From: an uncultured Roseovarius sp.
GTDB lineage: Bacteria > Pseudomonadota > Alphaproteobacteria > Rhodobacterales > Rhodobacteraceae
Assembly (NCBI GenBank): GCA_951812895.1
Contig: OX638333.1
Span: 2,398,001-2,462,000, forward strand
Direction of reading: 5' to 3'
Length of the DNA stretch: 64,000 bases
Shown here: piece by piece, positions 25,302 to 33,974 of the stretch
Numbering within the stretch: position 1 is the first letter of the stretch
How the letters are laid out: every line of letters starts with the position of its first letter
Program-made: the position numbers and the translations under genes
The notes under the pieces: generated by a model
Database searches by the model: none
Seen by the model: only the letters and a program-made list of their open reading frames with translations
What the model was told of the DNA's origin: nothing

Positions 25302-26219
25302 CTATTTGCTACGGGGATGGCTGCGCTCGTAAACTTCCATCAATCGTGCGGTATCAACAGCTGTATAAGCTTGTGTTGTTGACAGCGACGCATGGCCCAG
25401 CAGTTCCTGTATCGCCCGCAAATCACCACCAGCATTCAGCAAATGTGTGGCAAAGCTGTGCCGCATTGAATGCGGTGTCACGCTGGCCGGAAGACCCAGC
25501 TGCATGCGCACTTGGGACATCACTTTCTGAACTGGGCGTGGTCCCAAGGGCCCACCTCGTGCCCCCTTGAACAAGGCGGCGTCTGGTTCAATCTGGTACG
25601 GGCAAAGATGAACGTAACGCTCAACCGCATCGCGTGCAGGGGTGATTACCGGGACAATCCGTTCTTTGTTACCTTTGCCCAAAATGCGAATGGTTTCCCC
25701 CAATGGAAAATCCTGCCCGCGCAGCCCAAGCGCTTCGGATATCCTCAGGCCACAGCCATATAGCACCGTGATAACCGCCTGATCCCGCGCTGCAATCCAT
25801 GGTTTTTCTGATTGAATTTCTAGCGCCTCTATCAGGTTCTCTGCAGCATCAGGCGATACCGGACGTGGCAGCTTTTGTTGAAATTTGGGTGCGCGAATGG
25901 ACAGAACGGCAGTGGGCTCAAAGCCTTCACGCTCAGACAGCCAACGGTAAAAGCTTTTAACGGCGGACAGCTTGCGCGCCAGTGACCGGCTGCCGATCTT
26001 ACCGTTTCGGGTAAATGCGAGCCAGCTGCGCATGTCAGACACGCTGATCCGAGAGAGTGCGGCCAACCCCTGAGATGCGGCTTTGTGCTCCGTCATAAAG
26101 GCCAGGAAACCAGAAACATCCCTTGAATAAGCTTCAAGCGTATTGTGCGCGGCCCCTTTGAGCGCCTTTTCCGCATCAAGCCACGACCGAAGGGCGTCGC
26201 TCGCGGCGGGAGAAATCAT
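25302..26219 (-). CDS. xerC: tyrosine recombinase XerC
   Basis: 305 residues. Core-binding SAM-like domain in the first 100 residues (WLDAEKALKGAAHNTLEAYSR region) and the catalytic domain with YGCGLRISEALGLR (Arg), KGNKERIVP (Lys), HSMRHSFATHLL (His, Arg), LGHASLSTTQAYTAVD (His/Trp position and Tyr). It resolves chromosome dimers at dif with XerD. Overlaps DUF484 by ATGA, the usual context in alphaproteobacteria. Confidence 0.94.
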   Translation of the reverse strand: MISPAASDALRSWLDAEKALKGAAHNTLEAYSRDVSGFLAFMTEHKAASQGLAALSRISVSDMRSWLAFTRNGKIGSRSLARKLSAVKSFYRWLSEREGFEPTAVLSIRAPKFQQKLPRPVSPDAAENLIEALEIQSEKPWIAARDQAVITVLYGCGLRISEALGLRGQDFPLGETIRILGKGNKERIVPVITPARDAVERYVHLCPYQIEPDAALFKGARGGPLGPRPVQKVMSQVRMQLGLPASVTPHSMRHSFATHLLNAGGDLRAIQELLGHASLSTTQAYTAVDTARLMEVYERSHPRSK

Positions 26220-26923
26220 GACAGCCAGCGCCGCATGGCCCGTTCAAAGACGCCCGCAAAAAAGCCCAAAAGATCGGTGCCCTGCTGCGGGCTGAACTGA
26301 TGCGGATCTTCTGATCCCAATGCCAGCATACCGGGCAGCCGGCCCTTGCCAAAATCGAGCGACAGGCAGGCTTCTGACCGCACAAACTGGGAATGCTCGC
26401 CGTAGATACGTGCGTCGCCCTCGTGTATTTGGCGCAACGTCACCTGCCGGGCCTGTCCTGCTCTGCCTTGGCTAAGGTATTCGCTTAAAAATCCCGGCGG
26501 CGCTACTGACAGGACATCACCCATTTTCTTAACGGCTGAGCTTTCTCCATCCAGCACGGTCTCCAAAACAAGTTTGACGCGATCAACGCGCAGGATTTCT
26601 GCAACTTCCCCACCAAGATCCCGCAGGAACACCTCAAAATCAGCAGGGTCCAGCATCCGCAAAATCGCACGATGAACCTGATTGGTTCCGGCCAGATTTT
26701 CATATGCGGCCGCGATCACACTGCGATGGGTGTCTTCCAAACGGTCAAGCCTAGTCTCAAGACGCTTCATTGCGATGCCCCTGAGGTCGACAATATTGTC
26801 GCCCATAGACCGCTCATTCGCGGCGATAAGGGCGCGCATAACATTATGATCTTCAAGAATAAAATTCGGCTGCGCGATGATTTTTTCGCGCAGCTCATCA
26901 TTCATCTCGGGCTTGCTGCTCAT
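26216..26923 (-). CDS. DUF484 family protein
   Basis: 235 residues. A helical N-terminus (LREKIIAQPNFILEDHNVMRALI) and a GAF-like second half with SEACLSLDFGKGRLPGMLALGSEDPHQF. DUF484 genes are regularly paired with xerC and dapF; the function is not settled. GAGG precedes the ATG. The stop overlaps xerC, so it is the first gene of the pair. Confidence 0.93.
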   Translation of the reverse strand: MSSKPEMNDELREKIIAQPNFILEDHNVMRALIAANERSMGDNIVDLRGIAMKRLETRLDRLEDTHRSVIAAAYENLAGTNQVHRAILRMLDPADFEVFLRDLGGEVAEILRVDRVKLVLETVLDGESSAVKKMGDVLSVAPPGFLSEYLSQGRAGQARQVTLRQIHEGDARIYGEHSQFVRSEACLSLDFGKGRLPGMLALGSEDPHQFSPQQGTDLLGFFAGVFERAMRRWLS

Positions 26924-26961
26924 TTGTGCCTCGTTTTATTTTGCAGCTTTATAACATGGTC

Positions 26962-27615
26962 TTACAGAATTTTCTGCCCTGTTTTTTCCCAATCCTTCAA
27001 AAAGGATTCAAGCCCCTTGTCGGTCAATGGATGTAGTGCCATTTTCTTGATCACGTCGGGCGGTGCGGTCATCACATCGGCTCCGATGCAAGCGGACTCA
27101 AATGCATGATTTACCGTTCTGATGGACGCAGCCAGAATTTGTGTTTCATACCCATAGTTATCGTAAATCTGGCGGATATCTGCGATCAACTGCATGCCGT
27201 CCAGATTGATGTCATCCAGACGCCCGATGAAAGGGCTGATAAATGTCGCCCCTGCTTTGGCGGCCAACAACGCCTGGTTGGCTGAGAAACAAAGCGTGAC
27301 GTTCACCATAAAACCGTCATTGGTCAGCTGATTACAAGCCTTCAGCCCGTCCCAGGTCAGTGGCACTTTGATCGCTATGTTGTCCGCGATCTTAGCAAGC
27401 TTTCGGCCTTCTTCGATCATCTGATCCGCCTGTGTGGCAACGACTTCGGCGCTGACCGGGCCACTGACCATGTCGGTGATTTCCTTAGTCACTTCCAGAA
27501 TGTCGCGGCCTGACTTCATGATCAGAGACGGATTGGTGGTTACACCATCAACCATGCCCAGCTCATTCAGCTCGGCGATTGCGTCAACCTCGGCGGTATC
27601 GACAAAAAATTTCAT
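26962..27615 (-). CDS. fsa: fructose-6-phosphate aldolase / transaldolase-like protein
   Basis: 217 residues of the short transaldolase (TalC/Fsa) type. [12 protein letters not shown] at the start, [11 protein letters not shown], and the Schiff-base lysine in [12 protein letters not shown] near residue 85. It links sugar phosphates in the pentose phosphate pathway or cleaves fructose 6-phosphate. It lies 38 bp upstream of DUF484 on the same strand and is divergent from priA. Confidence 0.93.
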   Translation of the reverse strand: MKFFVDTAEVDAIAELNELGMVDGVTTNPSLIMKSGRDILEVTKEITDMVSGPVSAEVVATQADQMIEEGRKLAKIADNIAIKVPLTWDGLKACNQLTNDGFMVNVTLCFSANQALLAAKAGATFISPFIGRLDDINLDGMQLIADIRQIYDNYGYETQILAASIRTVNHAFESACIGADVMTAPPDVIKKMALHPLTDKGLESFLKDWEKTGQKIL

Positions 27616-27706
27616 GGCATACAGCCTTTCATACGGGTTGGGGTTTCTTCACTTTGCATTTAACTCATAGTGTGAATTGCCGAAACCCCTGTCATGGAGC
27701 GCCCGG

Positions 27707-29908
27707 GTGTCTTTATCTGAAGCCGGCTATTTTGATGAAGGTGCGTTGGTGGGCGTTCTGACCACTCAACCGCTTGATCGGGTGCTTGATTACAAGGCGC
27801 CCGAAGGGGGATGCTATGCCGGTGCATTTGTTGAAGTGCCGCTTGGCCCACGCAAAGTTATTGGCGTTGTCTGGGGACCGGGTAAAGGGGATTTTGACGC
27901 CTCGAAAATCCGCAGGATCATCCGCGTGCTGGACGTGGCGCCGATGCGTGCGGAAATGCAGGAATTTCTGGTCAGGGCTGGCGACTATACGCTGACACCG
28001 ATGTCGGCGATGCTGCGGCTGGCGACGCGGGCGCCGGGGTTGAGCAATCCGCCGTCAATGCGCAAGGTTTACCGGTTGGGCACAGGTGAGCCGGATCGGG
28101 CTACAAATGCGCGGCAAAAAGTGATTGCCGTATTAGAGGAATTTGGCGGGCTTGGCTTCACGCTAAAGGAATTGTCAAAGCAGGCCGGGGTGTCATCCTC
28201 TGTTGTGAAAGGGCTGGTAAAACAAGCGGTTGTATCAGAAGAGGATACGCCGCGTGATGTCCCGTTTGCGAAGCTTGACCCAGAACGCAGTACGGTTGCA
28301 TTGAACACCGATCAGGCAGCTGCCGCCAAAGGATTATGTGAGGCAATTCAAAAAGATACCTTCAATGCAACGCTACTGCGCGGTGTGACCGGGTCCGGCA
28401 AAACAGAAGTGTATCTGGAGGCTGTGGCCGAGACCCTGCGCAGGCGCAGGCAAGCCTTGGTTTTGCTGCCGGAAATCGCGTTAACCGCCGAGTTTCTAAA
28501 ACGTGTTGAGGCGCGGTTTGGTACGCGGCCTGCGGAATGGCATTCGGGCGTGACAATGACAGAACGTCGTCGAACTTGGAAGATGGTGGGACAGGGCGGT
28601 TGTCAGCTGGTTGTGGGTGCGCGATCCGCTCTTTTTCTGCCTTTTCAGGACCTTGGCCTGATTGTCGTGGATGAAGAGCATGATACATCCTACAAGCAGG
28701 AAGACGGTGTTCTTTACAACGCGCGCGATATGGCGGTGCTGCGGGCGAGCTTGTGCGGGGCGCAGGTGGTGCTGGCCTCTGCGACGCCGAGCCTGGAGAC
28801 CTGGACCAATGCACAGGCTGGAAAATACAACCGTCTGGACCTGCCTGCACGGTTTGGCGTGGCGGTGCCGCCAACGCTGAGCGCGATTGATATGCGGTTG
28901 GAAAAACTGCCGTCGAACAGGTGGATTTCATCCACCCTACAGGCCGCTGTCAAGGCGCGGATCAGTCAGGGTGAGCAGTCGCTTTTGTTTTTGAACAGAA
29001 GAGGTTACGCACCGATCACCCTGTGCCGTGCCTGTGGTCATCAGGTGGGGTGTGATCAGTGCGATGCACGTATGGTAGAGCATCGGTTTTTAAAACGTTT
29101 GATGTGCCATCAATGTGGCGAAACCAAACCCGTGCCGACGATCTGCCCGGCTTGTGAGGCTGAGGATCGGTTAGCCGTTGTCGGGCCGGGGGTTGAGCGG
29201 TTGACAGAGGAGGCAGTGGCGCTGTTTCCGGAGGCGCGGATCGCGACGTTGTCGTCCGATATGTTTGGGTCTGCGCGCGCGCTAAAGGACCAGATTTCTG
29301 AGATTTCTGAGGGTGGTGCGGACATCATTATCGGTACCCAGCTTGTGGCAAAAGGCCATAATTTTCCGCACCTTACACTGGTTGGTGTGATTGATGCGGA
29401 CCTTGGGTTACAGGGGTCAGACCTGCGGGCAGCAGAGCGGACATTTCAGCTGGTCAGGCAGGTGGCCGGGCGGGCCGGGAGGGCGGAAAAGCCGGGGCAG
29501 GCGATGGTACAGACCTTTCAGCCGGAACACCCGGTGATCCGGGCCATTCTGTCGGGTGATGAAGAGGGGTTCTGGAACGCCGAGGCGGAAGAGCGCCGGT
29601 TTGCCGGTGTTCCCCCGTTTGGGCGGATGGCGGGGGTCATTCTGTCATCGCCGGATATGCAGGAAGCATTTGATATTGGGAACTTTTTGGCGGTGAATGA
29701 TGGCCCAATTCGTAAAGTAGGAGCAGAGGTTTTCGGCCCTGCACCAGCACCGATTGCGCGGGTCAGGGGGCGGCATCGGGTTCGGCTTTTGGTGAAGGCG
29801 CCCAAAGGCGTAGCCCTGCAAAAAGCGGTGTCGCTTTGGGTGGGGCAAGTAAGGGGATCGAACCAGTTTCGGCTGTCCGTAGATATCGATCCGCAGAGTT
29901 TTTTCTGA
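27707..29908 (+). CDS. priA: primosomal protein N' (replication restart helicase)
   Basis: About 733 residues. The N-terminal 3'BD/winged-helix region, then the helicase with GVTGSGKTEVYLEA (Walker A, about residue 226), VDEEHDTSYKQED (DEEH box, about 321), paired zinc-binding CxxC clusters from CRACGHQVGCDQC to CHQCGETKPVPTICPAC, and GTQLVAKGHNFPHLTLVG. It reloads DnaB at stalled forks. The GTG at 27707 is chosen because GGAG at 27696-27699 is seven bases upstream; an in-frame TTG at 27677 is an alternative. Confidence 0.96.
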   Translation: MSLSEAGYFDEGALVGVLTTQPLDRVLDYKAPEGGCYAGAFVEVPLGPRKVIGVVWGPGKGDFDASKIRRIIRVLDVAPMRAEMQEFLVRAGDYTLTPMSAMLRLATRAPGLSNPPSMRKVYRLGTGEPDRATNARQKVIAVLEEFGGLGFTLKELSKQAGVSSSVVKGLVKQAVVSEEDTPRDVPFAKLDPERSTVALNTDQAAAAKGLCEAIQKDTFNATLLRGVTGSGKTEVYLEAVAETLRRRRQALVLLPEIALTAEFLKRVEARFGTRPAEWHSGVTMTERRRTWKMVGQGGCQLVVGARSALFLPFQDLGLIVVDEEHDTSYKQEDGVLYNARDMAVLRASLCGAQVVLASATPSLETWTNAQAGKYNRLDLPARFGVAVPPTLSAIDMRLEKLPSNRWISSTLQAAVKARISQGEQSLLFLNRRGYAPITLCRACGHQVGCDQCDARMVEHRFLKRLMCHQCGETKPVPTICPACEAEDRLAVVGPGVERLTEEAVALFPEARIATLSSDMFGSARALKDQISEISEGGADIIIGTQLVAKGHNFPHLTLVGVIDADLGLQGSDLRAAERTFQLVRQVAGRAGRAEKPGQAMVQTFQPEHPVIRAILSGDEEGFWNAEAEERRFAGVPPFGRMAGVILSSPDMQEAFDIGNFLAVNDGPIRKVGAEVFGPAPAPIARVRGRHRVRLLVKAPKGVALQKAVSLWVGQVRGSNQFRLSVDIDPQSFF

Positions 29909-30037
29909 CCAAAGTACGATGCGGTAACTTTTATAAGATGTCCAAAATCAGGGGGTGACATCCGTACACCCCTTGTGCACCCCCCGTACACCGCCGCAAT
30001 GCAGCATGAAAATGAATCGAATGGTTAACACTGGCGG

Positions 30038-30250
30038 TTCGAGCAAATTGCCCGCGCGAAACAGCGGCCAAAAGCCGCCGCGCATCGACAGTCCGTCCGG
30101 CGGGCTGGCGATTTGTCTAAGCTTGGTGCAACGAATCGAAATTAGAAATATGTGGCGACCATAAAGTGCTTCACTCTATCGTGGGGTTGCCACCCCACGG
30201 TCTGTCGATGCGCGGCTTTATGTTTCGTAAAATAGTGCTTTGGATCGCGT
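30038..30250 (+). repeat. dispersed intergenic repeat, copy A
   Basis: Fills much of the 347 bp gap after priA, which has no gene. It opens with TTCGAGCAAA, has GCCGCCGCGCATCG, GGCGATTTG, ATAAAGTGCT and GATGCGCGGCTTTATG. The same blocks in the same order occur at 36478-36655 and 43611-43830. It contains a strong hairpin CGTGGGGT-TGCC-ACCCCACG at 30180-30199. Confidence 0.65.
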
Positions 30251-30255
30251 AGGAC

Positions 30256-31143
30256 CTAGGGCTCAAACTTTGGACCTGATATCACCCCAATTTCATAATC
30301 CTGCAAACGGTCTTTCAAGAAGGAATAGTTCTGTCTCGCGTGTCCCAGAGTCTCGCGATCAAGTGTGATGATTCTGAAATCTTCGTCGGTTTCAGCGAAT
30401 TCCAGCGGAAGCGTATTTTCGTCCTGCCAGGGTGGGCAAAACAGGGATTTTCCATAGTTGGCTCCCGCCCGGTTCAAAGACAGGAAAAACGACTGATTTT
30501 CCAGCGCGCGGGTGACGGCGAAAGGGTGCCATGTGTGAAAGCTTTCGTCGCGGTAGTAGGCGCCGCAATGCAGGATCACATCGACATTCTGGTCGATGAC
30601 CAAAGTGCGGGTCAGTTCAGGAATGCGGATGTCGTAGCAAATGATCGGGGCCAGTCGAAACCCATTGATGTCGAAGACAAAAAGGTGATCGCCACGGCTG
30701 AAATACTCTTTCTCCATCGACGCACCGTACTGTGCGAGGTGGAGTTTGTCGTAATGCCCGACAAGGTTTCCGTCAGGTCCCACAACAGCAACACAAATGA
30801 AAGGGCCGCCTTCACCCTGACGCGCGAAACTGTAGGACACATAGACGCCTCGTGCTTGTGCGACCTGGCGCCATGCCTGAAACGTGGCACCGTCGAGCGG
30901 TTCGGCAAGTTCGGAGAGATTGGCAAAGGTGTCGCGGGAATAATCGATGCTGGACAGTTCAGGAAGCACGACAAGGTCAACCGGTTTACCGGACATATCC
31001 AATTGGGCCAGAACCTTCTCAACCGACACGGCTAAATGGGCATCGCGCTCTGCTGCGGTTCTCATGAAGGGAATGCTGATCTGGCATGCCAGAAGCGAAA
31101 GTGTTTCAGAGTGAGGCAAGTTTTGAGCCATCAGAGAATCCAT
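30256..31143 (-). CDS. carbon-nitrogen hydrolase (nitrilase superfamily)
   Basis: 295 residues. The catalytic triad is visible: glutamate in VVLPELSSIDY, lysine in GHYDKLHLAQY, cysteine in APIICYDIRIPEL. Such enzymes hydrolyse amides, carbamoyl groups or nitriles in the cytoplasm. It is the last gene of a minus-strand series after a binding-protein gene, separated from it by a strong hairpin. MAQN at 31131 is a possible alternative start. Substrate unknown; the neighbouring flavoprotein suggests an amide or N-methyl compound. Confidence 0.88.
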   Translation of the reverse strand: MDSLMAQNLPHSETLSLLACQISIPFMRTAAERDAHLAVSVEKVLAQLDMSGKPVDLVVLPELSSIDYSRDTFANLSELAEPLDGATFQAWRQVAQARGVYVSYSFARQGEGGPFICVAVVGPDGNLVGHYDKLHLAQYGASMEKEYFSRGDHLFVFDINGFRLAPIICYDIRIPELTRTLVIDQNVDVILHCGAYYRDESFHTWHPFAVTRALENQSFFLSLNRAGANYGKSLFCPPWQDENTLPLEFAETDEDFRIITLDRETLGHARQNYSFLKDRLQDYEIGVISGPKFEP

Positions 31144-31316
31144 TGTTCGATCTTCATTGGCGTTTGTCCGCGCAAAGAATGTACACGTACCGGATGCGTA
31201 CGGGCAAAGAATGTCTAATACAATCGTTTGAAGCGTTAGTGGAAAAAATCATGGACACGCAGATTTGGTGAAAAATCCAACCATGTATCCGGTCCGTTAT
31301 GATCCGGTTGTTGTTG

Positions 31317-31351
31317 CCCCGGCGAAATCGGGAGTAAGGATTTCGCCGGGG
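31317..31351 (-). terminator. perfect 13-bp hairpin between binding protein and hydrolase genes
   Basis: CCCCGGCGAAATC pairs exactly with GATTTCGCCGGGG around a nine-base loop, 46 bp past the binding-protein stop. There is no strong T-run on the minus strand (CAACAACA follows), so it may stabilise the upstream mRNA or attenuate read-through rather than fully terminate. Confidence 0.65.
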
Positions 31352-31397
31352 AAATCAGGCTTTGCAGATAGGAGAACAAGCCCAATTTTTATACGAC

Positions 31398-33011
31398 TTA
31401 TACGTCGTCGAACCACCAACGGCTGGCCGCACGAGCGCCATCCATTTGCCAGCTGGCTGCCAGTTGACCGATGTGTTTGACGTTCTTACGACGGCCGTAA
31501 ACGAAGTTCGGGAAGTAGGGGATCACGGCCCCGCCATCGTCACGCAGGATCATTCCCATCTCACGATAGATTTCAGCCCGCTTGACATCGTCCAGTTCGC
31601 CCTTGCCCATCAAGAGAAGTTCGTTGAAACGATCATTGACCCAGTAAGTTTCGTTCCAGGCTGCACCTTCTTTATATGTGAGTGTGTACATCACGTCAGG
31701 TGTAGGACGAGCGCCCCAGTTTGACATCATCCATGGCTTTACCAGCCAGACATCTGACCAGTAGCCATCGTTCGGCTCGCGAACCGGTTTGATGTTGATC
31801 CCTGCCGCCTTGGCATGCTCAGCGTAGAGAACCAGCATGTCAACGGCACCTGTTGTGATCGATTCAGCGGTGGAGATTTCGACGGTCTGACCTTCCATTC
31901 CGGCCTTTTTCCACAACGATTTTGCCTGATCCGGGTCATATTCACGCTGGGGAATGTCATCCGGGAAGTAAGGCATCGCAGCCGAGTGGTGAAAATCGTT
32001 ACCGATTGTCGCCGCGCCGAAGGCGATCTTATCAATGATCTCTTGGCGATTGATTGCCAGCTTGAGGGCCATGCGTACGTCCGGATTGTCAAACGGCGCG
32101 GTATTGGTGTGCATTGGCAGGGTGATGCATGATGCTGATGGAACGTTGTCGACCTCAACATTGGGATCACGCGCCAGAAGCGAAAGCGTCTTGTTTTCAA
32201 GCAGGCTGCACGCATCAACATCGCCGGTAACAAGCGCAGTTTGGCGGGCGTTCGGGTCGTTGATGATGAGGAATTCGACCGCATCAAAATAGGCGCCTTC
32301 ACCATGCCAGCCGTCGTGGCGTTCCAGATAGGCCCGCTCACCGGGGGCCCATTCCTTGAGCACATAAGGGCCACAGCCATCAGCCGATTGCCAATTTGCA
32401 GTGCCATCTGCATTGGCTGGCAAAATGGGCAGGTGATAGTCAGGCATGATCCATGGCAGGTCAGCATTCGGGCCGTCCAGTTTGAACGTGACCGAATTGT
32501 CGCCATTGTCCACCAGATCTACCACGCCGGCGAGCAGGGCCGCCGCCGCCGAAGGGTTGCCCTCTCCACGGTGGTGATTGATTGATGCAATCACGTCTGT
32601 GGCTGTCACTTTGCCACCGGAATGGAACGTTGCATTTTCGTTGATCTTGAAGGTCCATTCCTGAGCATCAGGTGTTGCAGACCATTCCGAGGCGACATCC
32701 GGCCCAAGCGTCTGATCAGGATTGATCATTGTCAGGTACGCCCGGTAGGTGTGGGCCACCGTAATGTCCGCATAAGACACGTAGTTGGCTGGGTTGTGCT
32801 GGTCTGACGTATTGCCGTCGTGCTGGGCGATACGGAATGTGCCGCCGCGTTTGGGTGTGGCTTTGGCGGCAGTGCCCCAAAGTCCGGTTGCGGCAGAGAC
32901 GGTCATCCCTGCTGCTACGGAATGGTTCATGAACGACCGGCGGGAAATTTTCCCGTCACGGGCCGCATCTGCGAGCCGGTTGATTAGCATTTGATCATTG
33001 ACCTTGGTCAT
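31398..33011 (-). CDS. oligopeptide-type ABC transporter substrate-binding protein (SBP family 5)
   Basis: 537 residues. A twin-arginine type signal is visible (KISRRSFMNHSVAAGMTVS...) and the mature protein begins KRGGTFRIAQHDGNTSDQHNP. Family motifs: ADITVAHTYRAYLTMI, SEWSATPDAQEWTFKI, ENATFHSGGKVTATDVIASI. Probably periplasmic and binds a peptide-like or amino compound. No permease or ATPase genes are adjacent, so its transporter partners must be elsewhere. GGGAG precedes the ATG. It lies just downstream of an RpiR regulator on the same strand. Confidence 0.92.
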   Translation of the reverse strand: MTKVNDQMLINRLADAARDGKISRRSFMNHSVAAGMTVSAATGLWGTAAKATPKRGGTFRIAQHDGNTSDQHNPANYVSYADITVAHTYRAYLTMINPDQTLGPDVASEWSATPDAQEWTFKINENATFHSGGKVTATDVIASINHHRGEGNPSAAAALLAGVVDLVDNGDNSVTFKLDGPNADLPWIMPDYHLPILPANADGTANWQSADGCGPYVLKEWAPGERAYLERHDGWHGEGAYFDAVEFLIINDPNARQTALVTGDVDACSLLENKTLSLLARDPNVEVDNVPSASCITLPMHTNTAPFDNPDVRMALKLAINRQEIIDKIAFGAATIGNDFHHSAAMPYFPDDIPQREYDPDQAKSLWKKAGMEGQTVEISTAESITTGAVDMLVLYAEHAKAAGINIKPVREPNDGYWSDVWLVKPWMMSNWGARPTPDVMYTLTYKEGAAWNETYWVNDRFNELLLMGKGELDDVKRAEIYREMGMILRDDGGAVIPYFPNFVYGRRKNVKHIGQLAASWQMDGARAASRWWFDDV

Positions 33012-33045
33012 AGTTTCTCCCTTTGGTTTTTGATTTGGTATTTCT

Positions 33046-33957
33046 TTATATAGTACTTTTTAAGGCTCGTGTGTCTTGCCAGTATTCTCCTAGCTCGTGA
33101 TTTTGCTGTTCAACGGATGCAATTCGTTGTTGTGCTACGGCCCCTCGGAGCTGAACAGCCATGCCGATTATCGCCTCTGCAAAGACAGTCGCAGCGGCAT
33201 GAGACGGAAAGAATTGCGGGCTTTCTGTTTTGATACAAAAGCAATGGCGCGCATGTTCGGCAACCGGTGACAGACGGTTATCCGTCAGCACAAGGATCGG
33301 GGCGTTCAGGCTGTGAACATGATTGGCCAATTCAATTGTGCGGGCCGCATAAGGTACAAAACTGATTAGGATACACGCATCTTGTGGTTCTAGATCTGCC
33401 AGATCGCTGGCCAATCCGTTGCTGCCCCGGCCAATCGCGGACCAGTCCCCAAGCGACATATTTGCCAGATACATGGCATAATCCACAATCGGTTGCGCGC
33501 TCATCGCACCAATAAGTTTTACCCGACGGGCATTCGCAAGCAGCTGGGCCGCTTTTTCCAATTCGTTCGGATCAACATCTGCGATCAGGGATTCGGTGTT
33601 TCGGATGGTTGCTGCAAAATGGCGGGCGGCGAAGTTTGAGCCTCCAGCATCGACCTCTACCAGTTCCTGTGCTTTTTCTGCGAGCAGGGTGCGTTTGGTC
33701 AGAACATCCTCGCGACAGGTTTCGCGCAGTTCATCGTAGCTGCTGTATCCGATGGCATGGGCCAGGCGTGTAAAGGTCGGCGCGGGAAGGTTTGCGGTGC
33801 GGGCCACAAATCGCTGTGAACGGGTCGCAATCTCGCCCGGGTTTTCGACAACATAACGGGCAGCGCGGCGCAGTTGCGGGCTCAGCGTTTGTAACTGACT
33901 TGGCGTCAGTTCTTTCAACCGGGATTTGGCCACGTCTGGTGTATCGCTATGTTGCAT
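33046..33957 (-). CDS. RpiR/MurR-family transcriptional regulator
   Basis: 303 residues. N-terminal helix-turn-helix (SPQLRRAARYVVENPGEIATRS, then NLPAPTFTRLAHAIGYSSYDELR) and a C-terminal SIS domain about 130-260 (RVKLIGAMSAQPIVDY, ACILISFVPYAARTIELANHVHS, ILVLTDNRLSPVAEHA). SIS domains bind phosphosugar-like effectors, but this subgroup often regulates amino-compound catabolism. Only 17 bp separate its start from that of the divergent flavoprotein gene; the true start may be further downstream. Confidence 0.92.
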   Translation of the reverse strand: MQHSDTPDVAKSRLKELTPSQLQTLSPQLRRAARYVVENPGEIATRSQRFVARTANLPAPTFTRLAHAIGYSSYDELRETCREDVLTKRTLLAEKAQELVEVDAGGSNFAARHFAATIRNTESLIADVDPNELEKAAQLLANARRVKLIGAMSAQPIVDYAMYLANMSLGDWSAIGRGSNGLASDLADLEPQDACILISFVPYAARTIELANHVHSLNAPILVLTDNRLSPVAEHARHCFCIKTESPQFFPSHAAATVFAEAIIGMAVQLRGAVAQQRIASVEQQNHELGEYWQDTRALKSTI

Positions 33958-33974
33958 TGGTTTCAGTTATCAAT

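Noticed and set aside
25302-26219. XerC as a phage integrase marking an island
   Set aside because: It overlaps DUF484 in the normal alphaproteobacterial order; no tRNA or phage genes are nearby.
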